Shown: in pieces, positions 1 to 9,878 of the stretch
How the letters are laid out: the number at the start of each line of letters is the position of its first letter
How positions within the stretch are numbered: the stretch's first letter is position 1
Origin: Labilithrix sp.
GTDB taxonomy: Bacteria > Myxococcota_A > Polyangia > Polyangiales > Polyangiaceae
DNA length: 64,000 bases
Assembly: GCA_019637195.1 (NCBI GenBank)
Contig: JAHBWA010000004.1
Coordinates: 1 to 64,000, forward strand
Direction: 5' to 3'
Translations under genes and position numbers: made by a program
Notes under the pieces: generated by a model
Told to the model about the DNA's origin: nothing
Databases searched by the model: none
The model's input: only the letters and a program-made list of their open reading frames with translations

Positions 1-2
1 CG

Positions 3-608
3 CCGGCGTCGATCGCGCCGCCCGCGCCGGCATCGTTGGCTCCGCCGCCCGTCTCGGTGATGCGGCCGATGACGCCGGCTGCTCCCGTCGCCTCGCAGCC
101 GCAGCTGTTGCGTCTGTCGATGAGCGATCCGACCGACCTCATCTTCGACGGAATGTACGGCCTGACGTTCGCGCGCTCGACCGGCGAGGCCGCCGAGATG
201 TGCGCGGAGACGCTCGCGAAGGCGCTCGGCGCGCGCGCGGTCGTCATCCATACGCACGACCTCACGAGCCGCGAGCTCCGCGCGATCGGCGCGCACGGCG
301 ACGGCGACTTCGACATCATCGGGTCCGCGGAGGCGAGCGACGACGACCTCGTCGCGTCGGCGGTCATCTGCAATCAGCGCTCGGTGACCATGCGGTTCGA
401 CGGCGAGCTCCCGCGCCTGGCGCCGAAGCGCCTCCACGTGGTCGGGGCGCCGCGCACCGTGGTCGCGGCGCCGGCGATGTCGTGGGGGCGCTGCCTCGCG
501 ATCGTCGAGGTCATCGACGCCGATGAACGCTACGCCGCGCGCGTCGCCGACTCGGCGGCCTACGTCGCCGACCACTTCGCCCAGTTCCTCTGCGCGCACG
601 CGGCCTGA
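3..608 (+). CDS. GAF-like domain protein, C-terminal part (5' truncated by window edge)
   Basis: The frame is open to the left edge, so the true start lies outside. The visible part opens with a Pro/Ala-rich linker (about 40 residues) followed by roughly 150 residues with the alternating beta/alpha pattern of a GAF-type sensor fold. It contains a long N-terminal helix around the segment AEMCAETLAKALGARAVVIH and ends in a helix YVADHFAQFL. No output domain follows. In myxobacteria such C-terminal GAF modules often sit behind a kinase or a proline-rich linker, so the missing N-terminus probably carries the effector; that is inference. The ligand is unknown. A 9-bp hairpin begins in the stop codon. 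Confidence 0.6.
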   Translation, partial: PASIAPPAPASLAPPPVSVMRPMTPAAPVASQPQLLRLSMSDPTDLIFDGMYGLTFARSTGEAAEMCAETLAKALGARAVVIHTHDLTSRELRAIGAHGDGDFDIIGSAEASDDDLVASAVICNQRSVTMRFDGELPRLAPKRLHVVGAPRTVVAAPAMSWGRCLAIVEVIDADERYAARVADSAAYVADHFAQFLCAHAA

Positions 609-629
609 GCACGCGCGTTCCGCGTGCTC
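607..629 (+). terminator. Hairpin at gene end, candidate terminator
   Basis: A perfect 9-bp stem (GAGCACGCG pairing with CGCGTGCTC) with a 5-nt loop starts inside the stop codon of the GAF-like gene. No T tract follows, so intrinsic termination is uncertain. Such GC hairpins are usual at gene ends in very GC-rich bacteria. Confidence 0.4.
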
Positions 630-828
630 GCCGATGTGGGATGAGCGCGCAGGTCGACGAGCGATCCGCCCCCTGGTGTGTGAGACGTCGCGGTGACACG
701 GTAAAAATCCGGAGAAAACGGACGCCGCCGCGTCGCGACTCCCGGCACGCCGACTGCAGTGCGCATCTGCGGGCGGGTCCGAGTCGCTGGTGCCGATCGA
801 TGACGATCGGCGGATGGGAAGGTTCGTC

Positions 829-1989
829 ATGCGCAAGGCTCTCGCGTTGGTCGTGTGTGGTGCGGTCGCGGCGTTGATCGGTTGCGCGGACGACGACACG
901 GGCGCGAGCCTCCGCGGCAAGCCGGGCGCGAGCAACCGCGGCGCGGGCGCCGGCTCCGGCGAGACGACGGCAGGCTCCGAGGCCGCGCCGTCGTCCGCGG
1001 AGAACGCGTGCGCGGCTGTGCAGCCGCCGACGACGCTCGCGGACGCGACGGACGCGCGCGACGTTCGCATCGCCGGCTCCGCGGTCTACTACCAGGCCGG
1101 CGCCAAGGTCTTCCGCGTCCTCAAGGACGGCACGAAGAAGAAGGAGCTCTACACGTCGCCGAACCTCGTGCGCTCGTACGTCGACAAGACCGCCATGGTG
1201 CTCATCGAGACCACGCCCGAGTCGACCGAGGCGACGATCCGGGTCGTCCAGGCGATCGTGCCCGAGGACAAAGACGGCCAACCCGCGCCGGAGCCGGCGT
1301 TCCCGGACTTCCCCACCGCGGCCGACGGAGCGCTCCCGGGCGTCACCGCGGCGACGGACTTCAACGCGGCGGGCACGCGGGTCTTCGCGTCCGACGAGAA
1401 GTCTTTCTACCTGCTCGCGGACACGGGCGACGGCGACACGATCTTCCAGGTGAAGAAGAAGAACCCGAACGTGCGGACGGCGCTCGCGCAGAGCGCGAAC
1501 GTCATCACGAACCCGCAGATCGCGAGCGGCGCCGTCTGGTACGTGCGCGATCAGCAGCGCATCTTCAAGGTCGCGCTGGGCGACGAAGAGAACGGCATCG
1601 AGCAGGGCGAGCCTACCGAGGTCTTCGGCATCGGCTACGCGAGCTGCAGCCTGGCGGTGAACGAGCGGGCGGCGTTCTGCAGCGTCGGCTCCGCCGTCGA
1701 GCGTCGCGACCTCACCGGCGCGAACCCGACCACGATCCTCGACGCGCAGCAGAGCAAGACGCAGGCGCTCTTCGGCGCGACCATCGCGCGTGACGGCGCG
1801 CTCTTCGTCCGCTCCGCGGCGCCCGACGAGAAGGTGAAGCACGTCATCCGCGCGCTCGAGTCGAGCGGCGACGCCGTCGAGGAGTCGTTCGTCGCGTGCG
1901 GTCGCGGCATGGTGACCGACCTGGCCGTCGACGGCACCAGCGTCGTCTGGACCGAGGAGGGCGCCGGCGTCTTCCTCGCGCCGCGCTGA
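829..1989 (+). CDS. Lipoprotein with beta-propeller-like repeats, unknown function
   Basis: The start at 829 is preferred over an in-frame GTG at 790. It places MRKALALVVC directly at the N-terminus, giving a classic lipoprotein signal with cleavage before the Cys of LIGC, and a purine-rich GGAAGG lies about 6-11 bases upstream. The mature protein (about 370 aa) begins with a Gly/Ser/Ala linker. It then shows repeated short strands of the type RIAGSAVYYQAG, VRSYVDKTAMVLI and IASGAVWYVRDQQRIFKVAL, the look of the DUF5050/TolB-like propeller lipoproteins common in myxobacteria. No catalytic motif is visible. The final 24 nt of the gene lie inside a 54-bp-period duplication that spans the stop codon. 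Confidence 0.75.
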   Translation: MRKALALVVCGAVAALIGCADDDTGASLRGKPGASNRGAGAGSGETTAGSEAAPSSAENACAAVQPPTTLADATDARDVRIAGSAVYYQAGAKVFRVLKDGTKKKELYTSPNLVRSYVDKTAMVLIETTPESTEATIRVVQAIVPEDKDGQPAPEPAFPDFPTAADGALPGVTAATDFNAAGTRVFASDEKSFYLLADTGDGDTIFQVKKKNPNVRTALAQSANVITNPQIASGAVWYVRDQQRIFKVALGDEENGIEQGEPTEVFGIGYASCSLAVNERAAFCSVGSAVERRDLTGANPTTILDAQQSKTQALFGATIARDGALFVRSAAPDEKVKHVIRALESSGDAVEESFVACGRGMVTDLAVDGTSVVWTEEGAGVFLAPR

Positions 1990-2070
1990 GACGCGAGCCT
2001 CGTCGTCGCGGGCGCTCGCGGCGTCTTCCTCGCGCCGCGCTGAGACGCGAGCCTCGTCGTCGCGGGCGCT
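1966..2070 (+). repeat. Two-copy tandem duplication (54-bp period) across a stop codon
   Basis: Bases 1966-2016 and 2020-2070 are the same 51-base sequence, separated by three bases. Copy 1 includes the last codons and the TGA of the lipoprotein gene, so copy 2 repeats the gene end, including a second in-phase TGA (54 is divisible by 3). Confidence 0.9.
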
Positions 2071-2092
2071 GTCGGCGTAAGATGGCGCTCCC

Positions 2093-2935
2093 ATGAGCGC
2101 CGACACCCCCAGCAAGAAGAGCTACGAGTCTCTCAGCGTCGAGCAGAGCGGCGCGATCGCCGAGGTGATCCTCACGGGCCCGGGGAAGGGCAACGCGATG
2201 GGGCTCGCGTTCTTCCGCGAGCTGCCGGAGGTGTTCACCGAGCTCGACCGCGACGAGTCCGTGCGCGTCGTCATCCTGCGCGGCAAGGGCGGCGTCTTCA
2301 CCTACGGTCTCGACCTGAAGGGCGTCGCGTCGACGCTGATGCCGCTCATCGCTCCGGAGAACCTCGCGAAGGAGCGCACGCAGCTGCTCCGTCTCATCGG
2401 CGAGTGGCAGCGGGCCGCCGATCTCGTCGAGCGGTGCACGAAGCCGGTCATCGCCGCCGTCGCGGGGCCGTGCATCGGCGGCGGGATGGACATCGCCGCG
2501 GCCTGCGACGTGCGCCTGTGCTCGCGCGACGCGCGCTTCAGCGTGCGAGAGGTGAAGGTCGCGATCGTCGCCGATCTGGGGAGCCTGCAGCGCTTGCCGC
2601 GCATCATCGGCCACGGCCATACGCGCGAGCTCGCGTACACCGGCGCCGACATCGACGCGGCGCGGGCGCTCCGGATCGGCCTCGTGAACGACGTCTACGA
2701 CGACGAGGCCGCGCTCCTCGACGCCGCGCGGGAGATGGCGCGCGCGATCGCCGAGAACCCGCCGCTCGTGGTCCAGGGCATCAAGCAGGTGCTCTCGTAC
2801 GGCGAGGAGCGGCGCATCCTCGACGGCGAGCGCTTCGCGGCGGTGTGGAATTCGGCGTTCCTCGCCTCGAAGGATCTCGCGGAGGCGATGACGGCGTTCA
2901 TGGAAAAGCGCCCGCCGCGCTTCACCGGCTCGTGA
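2093..2935 (+). CDS. Crotonase-family dienoyl-CoA isomerase-like enzyme
   Basis: A 280-aa crotonase superfamily protein. The oxyanion-hole elements are visible as FTYGLDLKG (about 69-77) and AGPCIGGGMDIAAACD (124-139). Three acidic residues match the active site of delta(3,5)-delta(2,4)-dienoyl-CoA isomerase (ECH1: Asp176, Glu196, Asp204): D133 in GGGMD, E153 in SVREVKV and D161 in VADLGSLQRLP. This favours double-bond isomerisation of 3,5-dienoyl-CoA from odd-position unsaturated fatty acids over simple hydration; the substrate is inferred. It is cytosolic. The start sits just downstream of the intergenic duplication, with no other beta-oxidation gene adjacent, so it appears monocistronic. 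Confidence 0.85.
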   Translation: MSADTPSKKSYESLSVEQSGAIAEVILTGPGKGNAMGLAFFRELPEVFTELDRDESVRVVILRGKGGVFTYGLDLKGVASTLMPLIAPENLAKERTQLLRLIGEWQRAADLVERCTKPVIAAVAGPCIGGGMDIAAACDVRLCSRDARFSVREVKVAIVADLGSLQRLPRIIGHGHTRELAYTGADIDAARALRIGLVNDVYDDEAALLDAAREMARAIAENPPLVVQGIKQVLSYGEERRILDGERFAAVWNSAFLASKDLAEAMTAFMEKRPPRFTGS

Positions 2936-2941
2936 TGGCGT

Positions 2942-2960
2942 CGCCCGCGCTCGGCGGGCG
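2942..2960 (+). terminator. Hairpin after the dienoyl-CoA isomerase-like gene
   Basis: A 7-bp perfect stem (CGCCCGC/GCGGGCG) with a 5-nt loop lies 6 nt after the TGA. No T tract follows. Candidate factor-assisted terminator only. Confidence 0.35.
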
Positions 2961-3088
2961 TGCCGTCGGTGGGGCGCTCGCCGCGGAGCACGACCGTCGC
3001 ACGCGTCCGCTCGTCTGGAGGTCGCTCGCGCGGCCTCGCGGGCGCCTGCCAGCGTGACCTGCTTCGCGAGCCGTCGCGCGCCGAGCGC

Positions 3089-5287
3089 TCATTTCTCCGC
3101 GGCCATGAACGAGACGTAGCGGCTGATCTGCTTGATCGACTCGGGCCCGGGTGAGGTCAGCTCGATGCCGATCGCGCGGGCGACGCCGCCGTCGCCCGAG
3201 TGGGGAGCTTTGCTCCAGCGCACCACGCCGCTCTCCGAGACGACCTTGCCGTCGATCGGCAGCGCGAAGCGGACGGTGACCTGCGCCCCGTCGGCGATCT
3301 TGCCGCGGGTGACGACGAAGAGGCCGCCCTCCGAGATGTCCTCGCTCCGGCCGTCGACGGCGCCGATGCCGGGCACCTCGACGCGGACCGGCGTCCGGTA
3401 CGCCGCGCGCGGGTAGCGTCGCATCTCGGAGGGAGCCGGGCTCGGCGGGGGCGGCGGCACCTTCTCGGCCTCGGGCGGGGGCGCGACGGATCGTCGGAGC
3501 GGTCGGATCGACTTCCCGCGGCGCTCGGGGCTCGCGTCGAGCAGGCGCATGGATGCCGGCGCGGGCGGGGCCGCGGCGTCGAGCGCCTCGATCAGCTCCC
3601 GCGCCGAGGTGAAGCGATCCGCCCCCGCGCCGGCGAGCGTCCGCGCGATGACCGCGGCGAGCGTCGGCGGGAGCTCCTGCGGCGCCCACGATCCCGATCG
3701 GATCGACCGAACGTCCTCGCCCTCGTGTCGCGTCCGGCCCGCGAGCGCGAGGAACGCGCACGCGCCGATGCCCGCGAGGTCGATCGCGGTGTCCGGCGCG
3801 CCCTCGACGAGGTTCGCCGCCTCCCAGTTGACGAGCTTCGCGCGCTCGACGCCCCACGCGTCGCGGACGACGAGCACGTTGTCGGGTCGCACCTCGCCGT
3901 GGCGGACGCACGACTCGTGCGCCGCGACGAGGACGTCGGCGATCTGCCGGATGAGCGAGCACGCCGCGGCCAGCGGGAGCGCGCCGCGCGCCGCGACGAG
4001 CCCCTCGAGCGTGCGCCCCTCGAGCATCTCGACGACGATGTAGGGATCGCCCGACTCCGTCGTCCCGGCGTCGCGCAGATCGACCGAGCCGGGGTGGTTG
4101 AAGCTCGCCAGCGCCAGCTGCTCGCGTCGCACCGCCTCCGAGTCCGACTCGTCGCTGGCGACGCGGACGCCGATCTTGAGGAGCGAGCGGCGCGCCGTCC
4201 GGAGGTGACGGACCTCCCAGCGGGAGCCGGCGAGGCGCCCGCCGAGGTCACGGAGCAGCTCGTAGCGTCCCTCGAGGACGGTGCCCTTCTCGTACGACGA
4301 GCGGCGCCAACGCTCGAGCGCGTCGGCGAGCAGCCCCTCGAGCTGATGCGCTTCGAACGCCTCGCTCGCGACCAGGAGCAGCGCGCCCGCCTCGAGCACC
4401 AGCCGGTCGAGCCCGGAGCGCTCGTTGGCGTAGACCTCTTCGGTCACCACGACGGCCGACGGCGCGTTCGCCGCGACCGCGCTCGCGACCTCGGCCAGCG
4501 GGACGCCGAGCGCGTCGCCGCCGAACCTCGCCGCGGCGGCGCGCACGCGGACCAGCAGCTCCTCGTTCGCGTCGACGACGAGGACCTTCGGACGGGGCGG
4601 GCGCGAGGACGGATCCTCCTCGAGCACCTCGATGACGTCGAGGAGCGACTGCTCCTCGCGCGCCGGCGGCGCCCCGCTCGGCCTGGGCGGCGGCGGCTTC
4701 GGCGATCGTGACGGCGTGGAGGTCGTCGAGGGATCTCTCGCCGAGCTCGACGCGTCCTTCACGGAGATCGCCGGCGCCGAGATCGACGCGGACGACGGCG
4801 AGGGCTCCCTCACCGGGGGCGGCCCGGGCGTCGCCGCCGGCACGGAGGTGCCGTAGAGCTGCTCGAGGTGCTCGCGGATCTCGCTCGTCAGCGCGACCAT
4901 CGCCTTCACCGGCATCGCGGCGGCCGCCGCGGCGGCGGCCAGCGCGACGTCGTCGGTCGGGTCGTCCATCGCGACGTAGAGCGTGGTCGCTCCCTTGGTC
5001 GTGCGCAGGTGCACCGGCACCATGTGATGCGCGAGCGCGATCGAGCGCGGCAAGACGGCGACGGCCTCTCGCGAGATCTCGACGCGCTGGAGCGAGACCC
5101 ACGGGCACGCGAGCTGATGCGACAGGAACTGCGCGAGCTGGTGCGGTCGGACGAGCCCCCTCTCGGCGAGCAGCTCACCGAGCCGCCGTCCGTCGGACCT
5201 CTGGAGGCTCAGCACCTCGTCCAGGGCCTGCTGCGTGAGCAGGCCCGACGTCACGAGGAGCCGGCCGAGCGGCTGAACGCTGTGCAT
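3089..5287 (-). CDS. MshEN - pseudoreceiver - pseudokinase - PilZ protein
   Basis: This 732-aa cytosolic protein combines four modules. Residues 6-29 and 35-58 are two 24-residue MshEN-type motifs (PLGRLLVTSG...Q and RLGELLAERG...Q) separated by exactly five residues, the spacing of the c-di-GMP-binding N-domain of MshE/GspE-like ATPases. After a Pro/Ser linker comes a receiver-like segment (about 233-328, starting PKVLVVDANEE). Residues 335-572 have a Ser/Thr kinase fold, but the catalytic HRD is HGE (463-465) and DFG is NWE (487-489), so it should be inactive; N470 is kept and K371 may be the ATP-site lysine. A C-terminal PilZ domain (621-732) keeps RxxxR (R623/R627) and DxSxxG (D650-G655). 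I infer a c-di-GMP-responsive scaffold. The start is ATG 5287. Confidence 0.85.
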   Translation of the reverse strand: MHSVQPLGRLLVTSGLLTQQALDEVLSLQRSDGRRLGELLAERGLVRPHQLAQFLSHQLACPWVSLQRVEISREAVAVLPRSIALAHHMVPVHLRTTKGATTLYVAMDDPTDDVALAAAAAAAAMPVKAMVALTSEIREHLEQLYGTSVPAATPGPPPVREPSPSSASISAPAISVKDASSSARDPSTTSTPSRSPKPPPPRPSGAPPAREEQSLLDVIEVLEEDPSSRPPRPKVLVVDANEELLVRVRAAAARFGGDALGVPLAEVASAVAANAPSAVVVTEEVYANERSGLDRLVLEAGALLLVASEAFEAHQLEGLLADALERWRRSSYEKGTVLEGRYELLRDLGGRLAGSRWEVRHLRTARRSLLKIGVRVASDESDSEAVRREQLALASFNHPGSVDLRDAGTTESGDPYIVVEMLEGRTLEGLVAARGALPLAAACSLIRQIADVLVAAHESCVRHGEVRPDNVLVVRDAWGVERAKLVNWEAANLVEGAPDTAIDLAGIGACAFLALAGRTRHEGEDVRSIRSGSWAPQELPPTLAAVIARTLAGAGADRFTSARELIEALDAAAPPAPASMRLLDASPERRGKSIRPLRRSVAPPPEAEKVPPPPPSPAPSEMRRYPRAAYRTPVRVEVPGIGAVDGRSEDISEGGLFVVTRGKIADGAQVTVRFALPIDGKVVSESGVVRWSKAPHSGDGGVARAIGIELTSPGPESIKQISRYVSFMAAEK

Positions 5288-5394
5288 GACTTCAAATCAT
5301 CGCCGCGCCGCGCGCCGCTTGCACTCGGAAAACGCCCGGCGCGTCGCGGAGCGCCGGAGCTCGAGGAGGGGCGCGCCCGCGGCTCGACGTGCGC

Positions 5395-5412
5395 CGCCCG
5401 GTGTGCCGGGCG
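5395..5412 (-). terminator. Hairpin downstream of the PEGA lipoprotein gene
   Basis: A 7-bp stem (CGCCCGG/CCGGGCG) with a 4-nt loop begins 26 nt beyond the stop of the minus-strand gene at 5438. It lacks a T tract, so it is only a candidate terminator. Confidence 0.35.
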
Positions 5413-5437
5413 CGGGAGATCGCCCGCGCGGGAGGCG

Positions 5438-6436
5438 CTATTTCGCGAGCTTCAGCTCGAGGGCCTTTGGCGTCCCCTCTCCGACGTCGACGGAGTCGGA
5501 CGCTTCCTTGTACCCAGCGGCCCACACCGTCACCTTGTACTTCCCAGGGTTGACCGGGCGCGCGATGCCGAGCACCTCGTTGGGGATCGCGCTGCCGTTC
5601 AGCTTCACGACGAGGCTCGACAGGGTGCTCGGGCCGGGCGTCACCTGGATGCGCAGCGTAGGGATGCGCGGCTTGAGCTGGCCGAGCTCCTTCTTGCCCT
5701 CGTCCTGCGCCTGGCGGAACACGTCGGGCGCGTCCTTGGCGAGCGACGCGCGGACGAGCAGCTCGTAGGTCTCCGCGGCCTCGACCAGCTTTCCGGTCGC
5801 CGCCTGGCACTGCCCGATGTGGAGCAGGTGCGTCGGCGCGTTGAAGAACTTCTGCGCGGCCTCGAGGCGAGGGAGCGCCTCGGGGCAGTTGCCGCTCTCC
5901 TGCAGCTTGACGCCCTCGAGGTACGCGGCGCGCGCGGTCGCCTTGCGCTCCGACTCGCTCATGTCCGGCGGCGGACCCGCCGGAGCCGGCGTGCTCGGCG
6001 TCTCCTCGCCGATCGGGATGGCGCCGTCGGTGGCGGCCGCCGCGACCGTGGCGCCCGACGTCCCCGGCTTCATCGTGGCGACGTACTTCTTGTCGACGTC
6101 GTACCAGGCGCCGGTGAGCGCATCGACGATGATCGGGATGCAGAGCGCCACCGGGAAGACGCACGTGAGGATGTCGATCGTCAGCCACCCGGGGTTCATC
6201 TGCTTCTTCACGACCCCGTTGTGGTCTTCGTAGCCGCTCTTGGTGAGGGTGACCTGCGTGATCCCGCTCCGCTCGACCTCGATCTGCGTCGGCGTCATCC
6301 CGAGCTTGCGTGGGCCTCTCGACGCCTCGGCGCCCGGAGGGGTCGACTCGACGGTGACCTTGTCCTTCGTGCCGCGAAACGCCGCGGCGCAGCCGAAGAG
6401 CGAGAGCGAGAGAACGATGACCGCGCCGTGTCGCAT
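5438..6436 (-). CDS. TPR/PEGA-domain lipoprotein
   Basis: The start at 6436 is chosen because it gives MRHGAVIVLSLSLFGC, a short lipoprotein signal with cleavage before Cys16. An N-terminal PEGA-type beta domain follows (KVTVESTPPGAEASRG...TLTKSGYEDH), then a hydrophobic stretch (about 85-110, with VFPVALCIPIIVDALTGAW). A helical TPR-like part comes next (AAYLEGVKLQESGNCPEALPRLEAA) and a C-terminal PEGA-like repeat (VVKLNGSAIPNE...GKYKVTVWAAGYKE). Envelope-anchored proteins of this layout are abundant in myxobacteria, but their role is not established. The gene stands alone between the PilZ protein and the esterase, all on the minus strand. Confidence 0.8.
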   Translation of the reverse strand: MRHGAVIVLSLSLFGCAAAFRGTKDKVTVESTPPGAEASRGPRKLGMTPTQIEVERSGITQVTLTKSGYEDHNGVVKKQMNPGWLTIDILTCVFPVALCIPIIVDALTGAWYDVDKKYVATMKPGTSGATVAAAATDGAIPIGEETPSTPAPAGPPPDMSESERKATARAAYLEGVKLQESGNCPEALPRLEAAQKFFNAPTHLLHIGQCQAATGKLVEAAETYELLVRASLAKDAPDVFRQAQDEGKKELGQLKPRIPTLRIQVTPGPSTLSSLVVKLNGSAIPNEVLGIARPVNPGKYKVTVWAAGYKEASDSVDVGEGTPKALELKLAK

Positions 6437-6479
6437 CGCCCGCGAGGCTACGCGCACCGGCCGCCAGCGGCAACGTCGC

Positions 6480-7370
6480 TCACGACGGCGGGCTGCCCGC
6501 GATCTTCACGGCGGTCGCCTGGGGATCCAGCGCGCGCTCGTTGGCGCGCAGCCAGCCGAACGCCTCGTCGAAGATGCGCTCGCCTTCGGTGACGTTCCCG
6601 TGCGTGCAGCCGGGCATCTCGAAGTACGTCGCGGGGACGCCGGCGCGCGTCGCGGCCTGAGCCGCTTGCTTCATGCGCGCCGGGACGTCGCGGTCGCAGG
6701 ACATCGTCGCGAGCGCGCGGGCCCGCGCGAGGTTCTTGGGCGACGGGTTGCTCGGCGCCCCGATGAGCACGATCCGCGCGTAGCGCCCCGGCCAGCGCTG
6801 CACCATCTGCTCGGCGAGCGCCGCGCCCTGCGAGTAGCCGACGATCGTGATGCCTTCGCGCGGGACCTCGGTGAGGCCGGCCGCGGCGAGGGCCGCCTCG
6901 ACGCGCGCGTGCTGGCGCGCCGCGTCCCACGAGAAGGTCCGGAACTCCGTGGACCCGCCGCACGGCTGGTCGCCTTCGATCGCGACGACGCCGCCTTGCT
7001 TGCGCGCGGCCTCGGGGAAGGTGTGGAGGTACGCGCCGCCGTTCGAGCACACGCCCGGCAAGAAGACGGTCAGCGGCGGCGCGCCGTCCGAGGAGCGCAC
7101 GATCGACGCGACCCGATCGCCTGGCACGAGCAGGTGCTCGACGCGCGCGGGCGGGGGAGGCGACGGCGGCGCGCTCTCTACGGTCTGGACGGGGCCCGCC
7201 TGCGCGGGCATCGGCGCGCCCGACGGGCTCGCGGTCGCGGTCGCGGCGGTCGTGGTGGTCGCGGTCTCGGCAGGTGCCGGCTCGGCGATCGCCCGGCGGC
7301 TCTCGGCCGGGCGACAGGCCACGAGCCCGAGGAGCGTCACCGCCGCGATTGCCGTCCGAGTCCTCACCAT
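6480..7370 (-). CDS. Lipoprotein alpha/beta hydrolase (esterase-like)
   Basis: The start at 7370 is set by a good Shine-Dalgarno (GGAGG about 8 nt upstream) and by the lipoprotein signal MVRTRTAIAAVTLLGLVAC. A further 100 upstream codons stay open but are Arg-rich shadow. After a Thr/Ala/Pro linker the alpha/beta-hydrolase fold begins (PLTVFLPGVCSNGGAY). The nucleophile elbow is GYSQGA, with Ser as catalytic base-activated residue. The histidine is likely in PGCTHGN near the C-terminus, with an Asp in between. The family includes esterases, lipases and dienelactone-hydrolase-like enzymes. Acting outside the inner membrane is inferred from the lipobox; the substrate is unknown. It lies 43 nt upstream of the PEGA lipoprotein gene on the same strand and may be co-transcribed with it. 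Confidence 0.8.
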   Translation of the reverse strand: MVRTRTAIAAVTLLGLVACRPAESRRAIAEPAPAETATTTTAATATASPSGAPMPAQAGPVQTVESAPPSPPPPARVEHLLVPGDRVASIVRSSDGAPPLTVFLPGVCSNGGAYLHTFPEAARKQGGVVAIEGDQPCGGSTEFRTFSWDAARQHARVEAALAAAGLTEVPREGITIVGYSQGAALAEQMVQRWPGRYARIVLIGAPSNPSPKNLARARALATMSCDRDVPARMKQAAQAATRAGVPATYFEMPGCTHGNVTEGERIFDEAFGWLRANERALDPQATAVKIAGSPPS

Positions 7371-7452
7371 CTCGCCGCCTCCTCTGCGCCGCCGTCGCGG
7401 CGGGCTCCACGGGTGTCGGCCGGGGAGGCCAGACTGTGACGAGCGAGGTCGG

Positions 7453-8979
<1,527 letters not shown>

Positions 8980-9169
8980 CGTTCGTTCATTCTACCGGGC
9001 GGCGCCGGAATCGCCTCCGTCTACCGCTCTGCCGTGCGCTCGTAGGTGTACAAGTGTCAGACATCGTTGACGCTCTCGCCCGCCGTAGCGGGGTCGACGC
9101 CATCGCGCCGGTGGTCTTTCGAGGGCGCCACGCGGCGTAAGATGACGGAGCGGGGGCGAGGGTGGCGCG

Positions 9170-9817
9170 ATGACGAACGCGGCGACGAAGAAGATCACGA
9201 ACGGCGAATCGCGCGACCTCGTCGGTCTCGTCCTGATCGAGGCCGTCGGATCGAGCATCACGCCGTTCGTGCCGCTGCCGTTCGTCGACGACTATCTCTT
9301 CGCGCGGCTCCTCCGTCGGATCGCGCGCAAGGTGGTCGAACGCGCGGGCCTCACGGGCGGTGCGCCCGTCGCCAAGGCGATCGTCGAGGGCTACGTGCGC
9401 GCCGGCGCGAGCGGGCTCGGCGAGAGGGCGCTCACGGCGGCCGCGCGCTTCGTCGTGCGGAAGGTCGCGGTCGTGCTCGACGTCAAGCGGAGCCACGACG
9501 TGTTCGGCGAGGCCATCGCGTTCGCGCTCGCGCTCGACGTCGCGCTCGAGCTCGACGCGGTGACCGCCTCGACGGCCTCGCGCGTCGGCGGGGCGATCTA
9601 CCGCGCGCGGGAGAGCGTCGGCTCGGCCGCGCTCGAGGTGATCACGCGCGCCGGGCGGCAGGCCTTCGCGGCGGCCGAGGCGGGCGAGACCGACGGCTCC
9701 GACGGCTCGCGGGTCGCGCGCGTCGCCGAGGCGATCGGCCAGCAGGTAGACGCGGCGCGGGGGCAGCTCGATCACCTGATGCGCTACGAGCTCGCCCGGC
9801 CGGCGCCGCGCTCCTGA
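9170..9817 (+). CDS. Hypothetical protein, amphipathic/hydrophobic helices
   Basis: A 215-aa protein I do not recognise. ATG 9170 follows a GAGGG ribosome-binding sequence. It has no signal peptide. Several helices of moderate hydrophobicity are visible (DLVGLVLIEAVGSSITPFVPL, AIAFALALDVALELDAV). The motif TPFVPLPFVDDYLFARLLRRIARKVV, quoted here only in part, suggests a membrane-associated helical protein. Codon usage is fully typical of the window, so it is a real gene. It is divergent from the kinase at 7453 and upstream of cstA. No function is proposed. Confidence 0.65.
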   Translation: MTNAATKKITNGESRDLVGLVLIEAVGSSITPFVPLPFVDDYLFARLLRRIARKVVERAGLTGGAPVAKAIVEGYVRAGASGLGERALTAAARFVVRKVAVVLDVKRSHDVFGEAIAFALALDVALELDAVTASTASRVGGAIYRARESVGSAALEVITRAGRQAFAAAEAGETDGSDGSRVARVAEAIGQQVDAARGQLDHLMRYELARPAPRS

Positions 9818-9878
9818 CGCTCGGCGTCATGGCGGTCGGAGGCCGCGCGTCGCCCGGGCCGTTCTGCCGGGATCGGAC

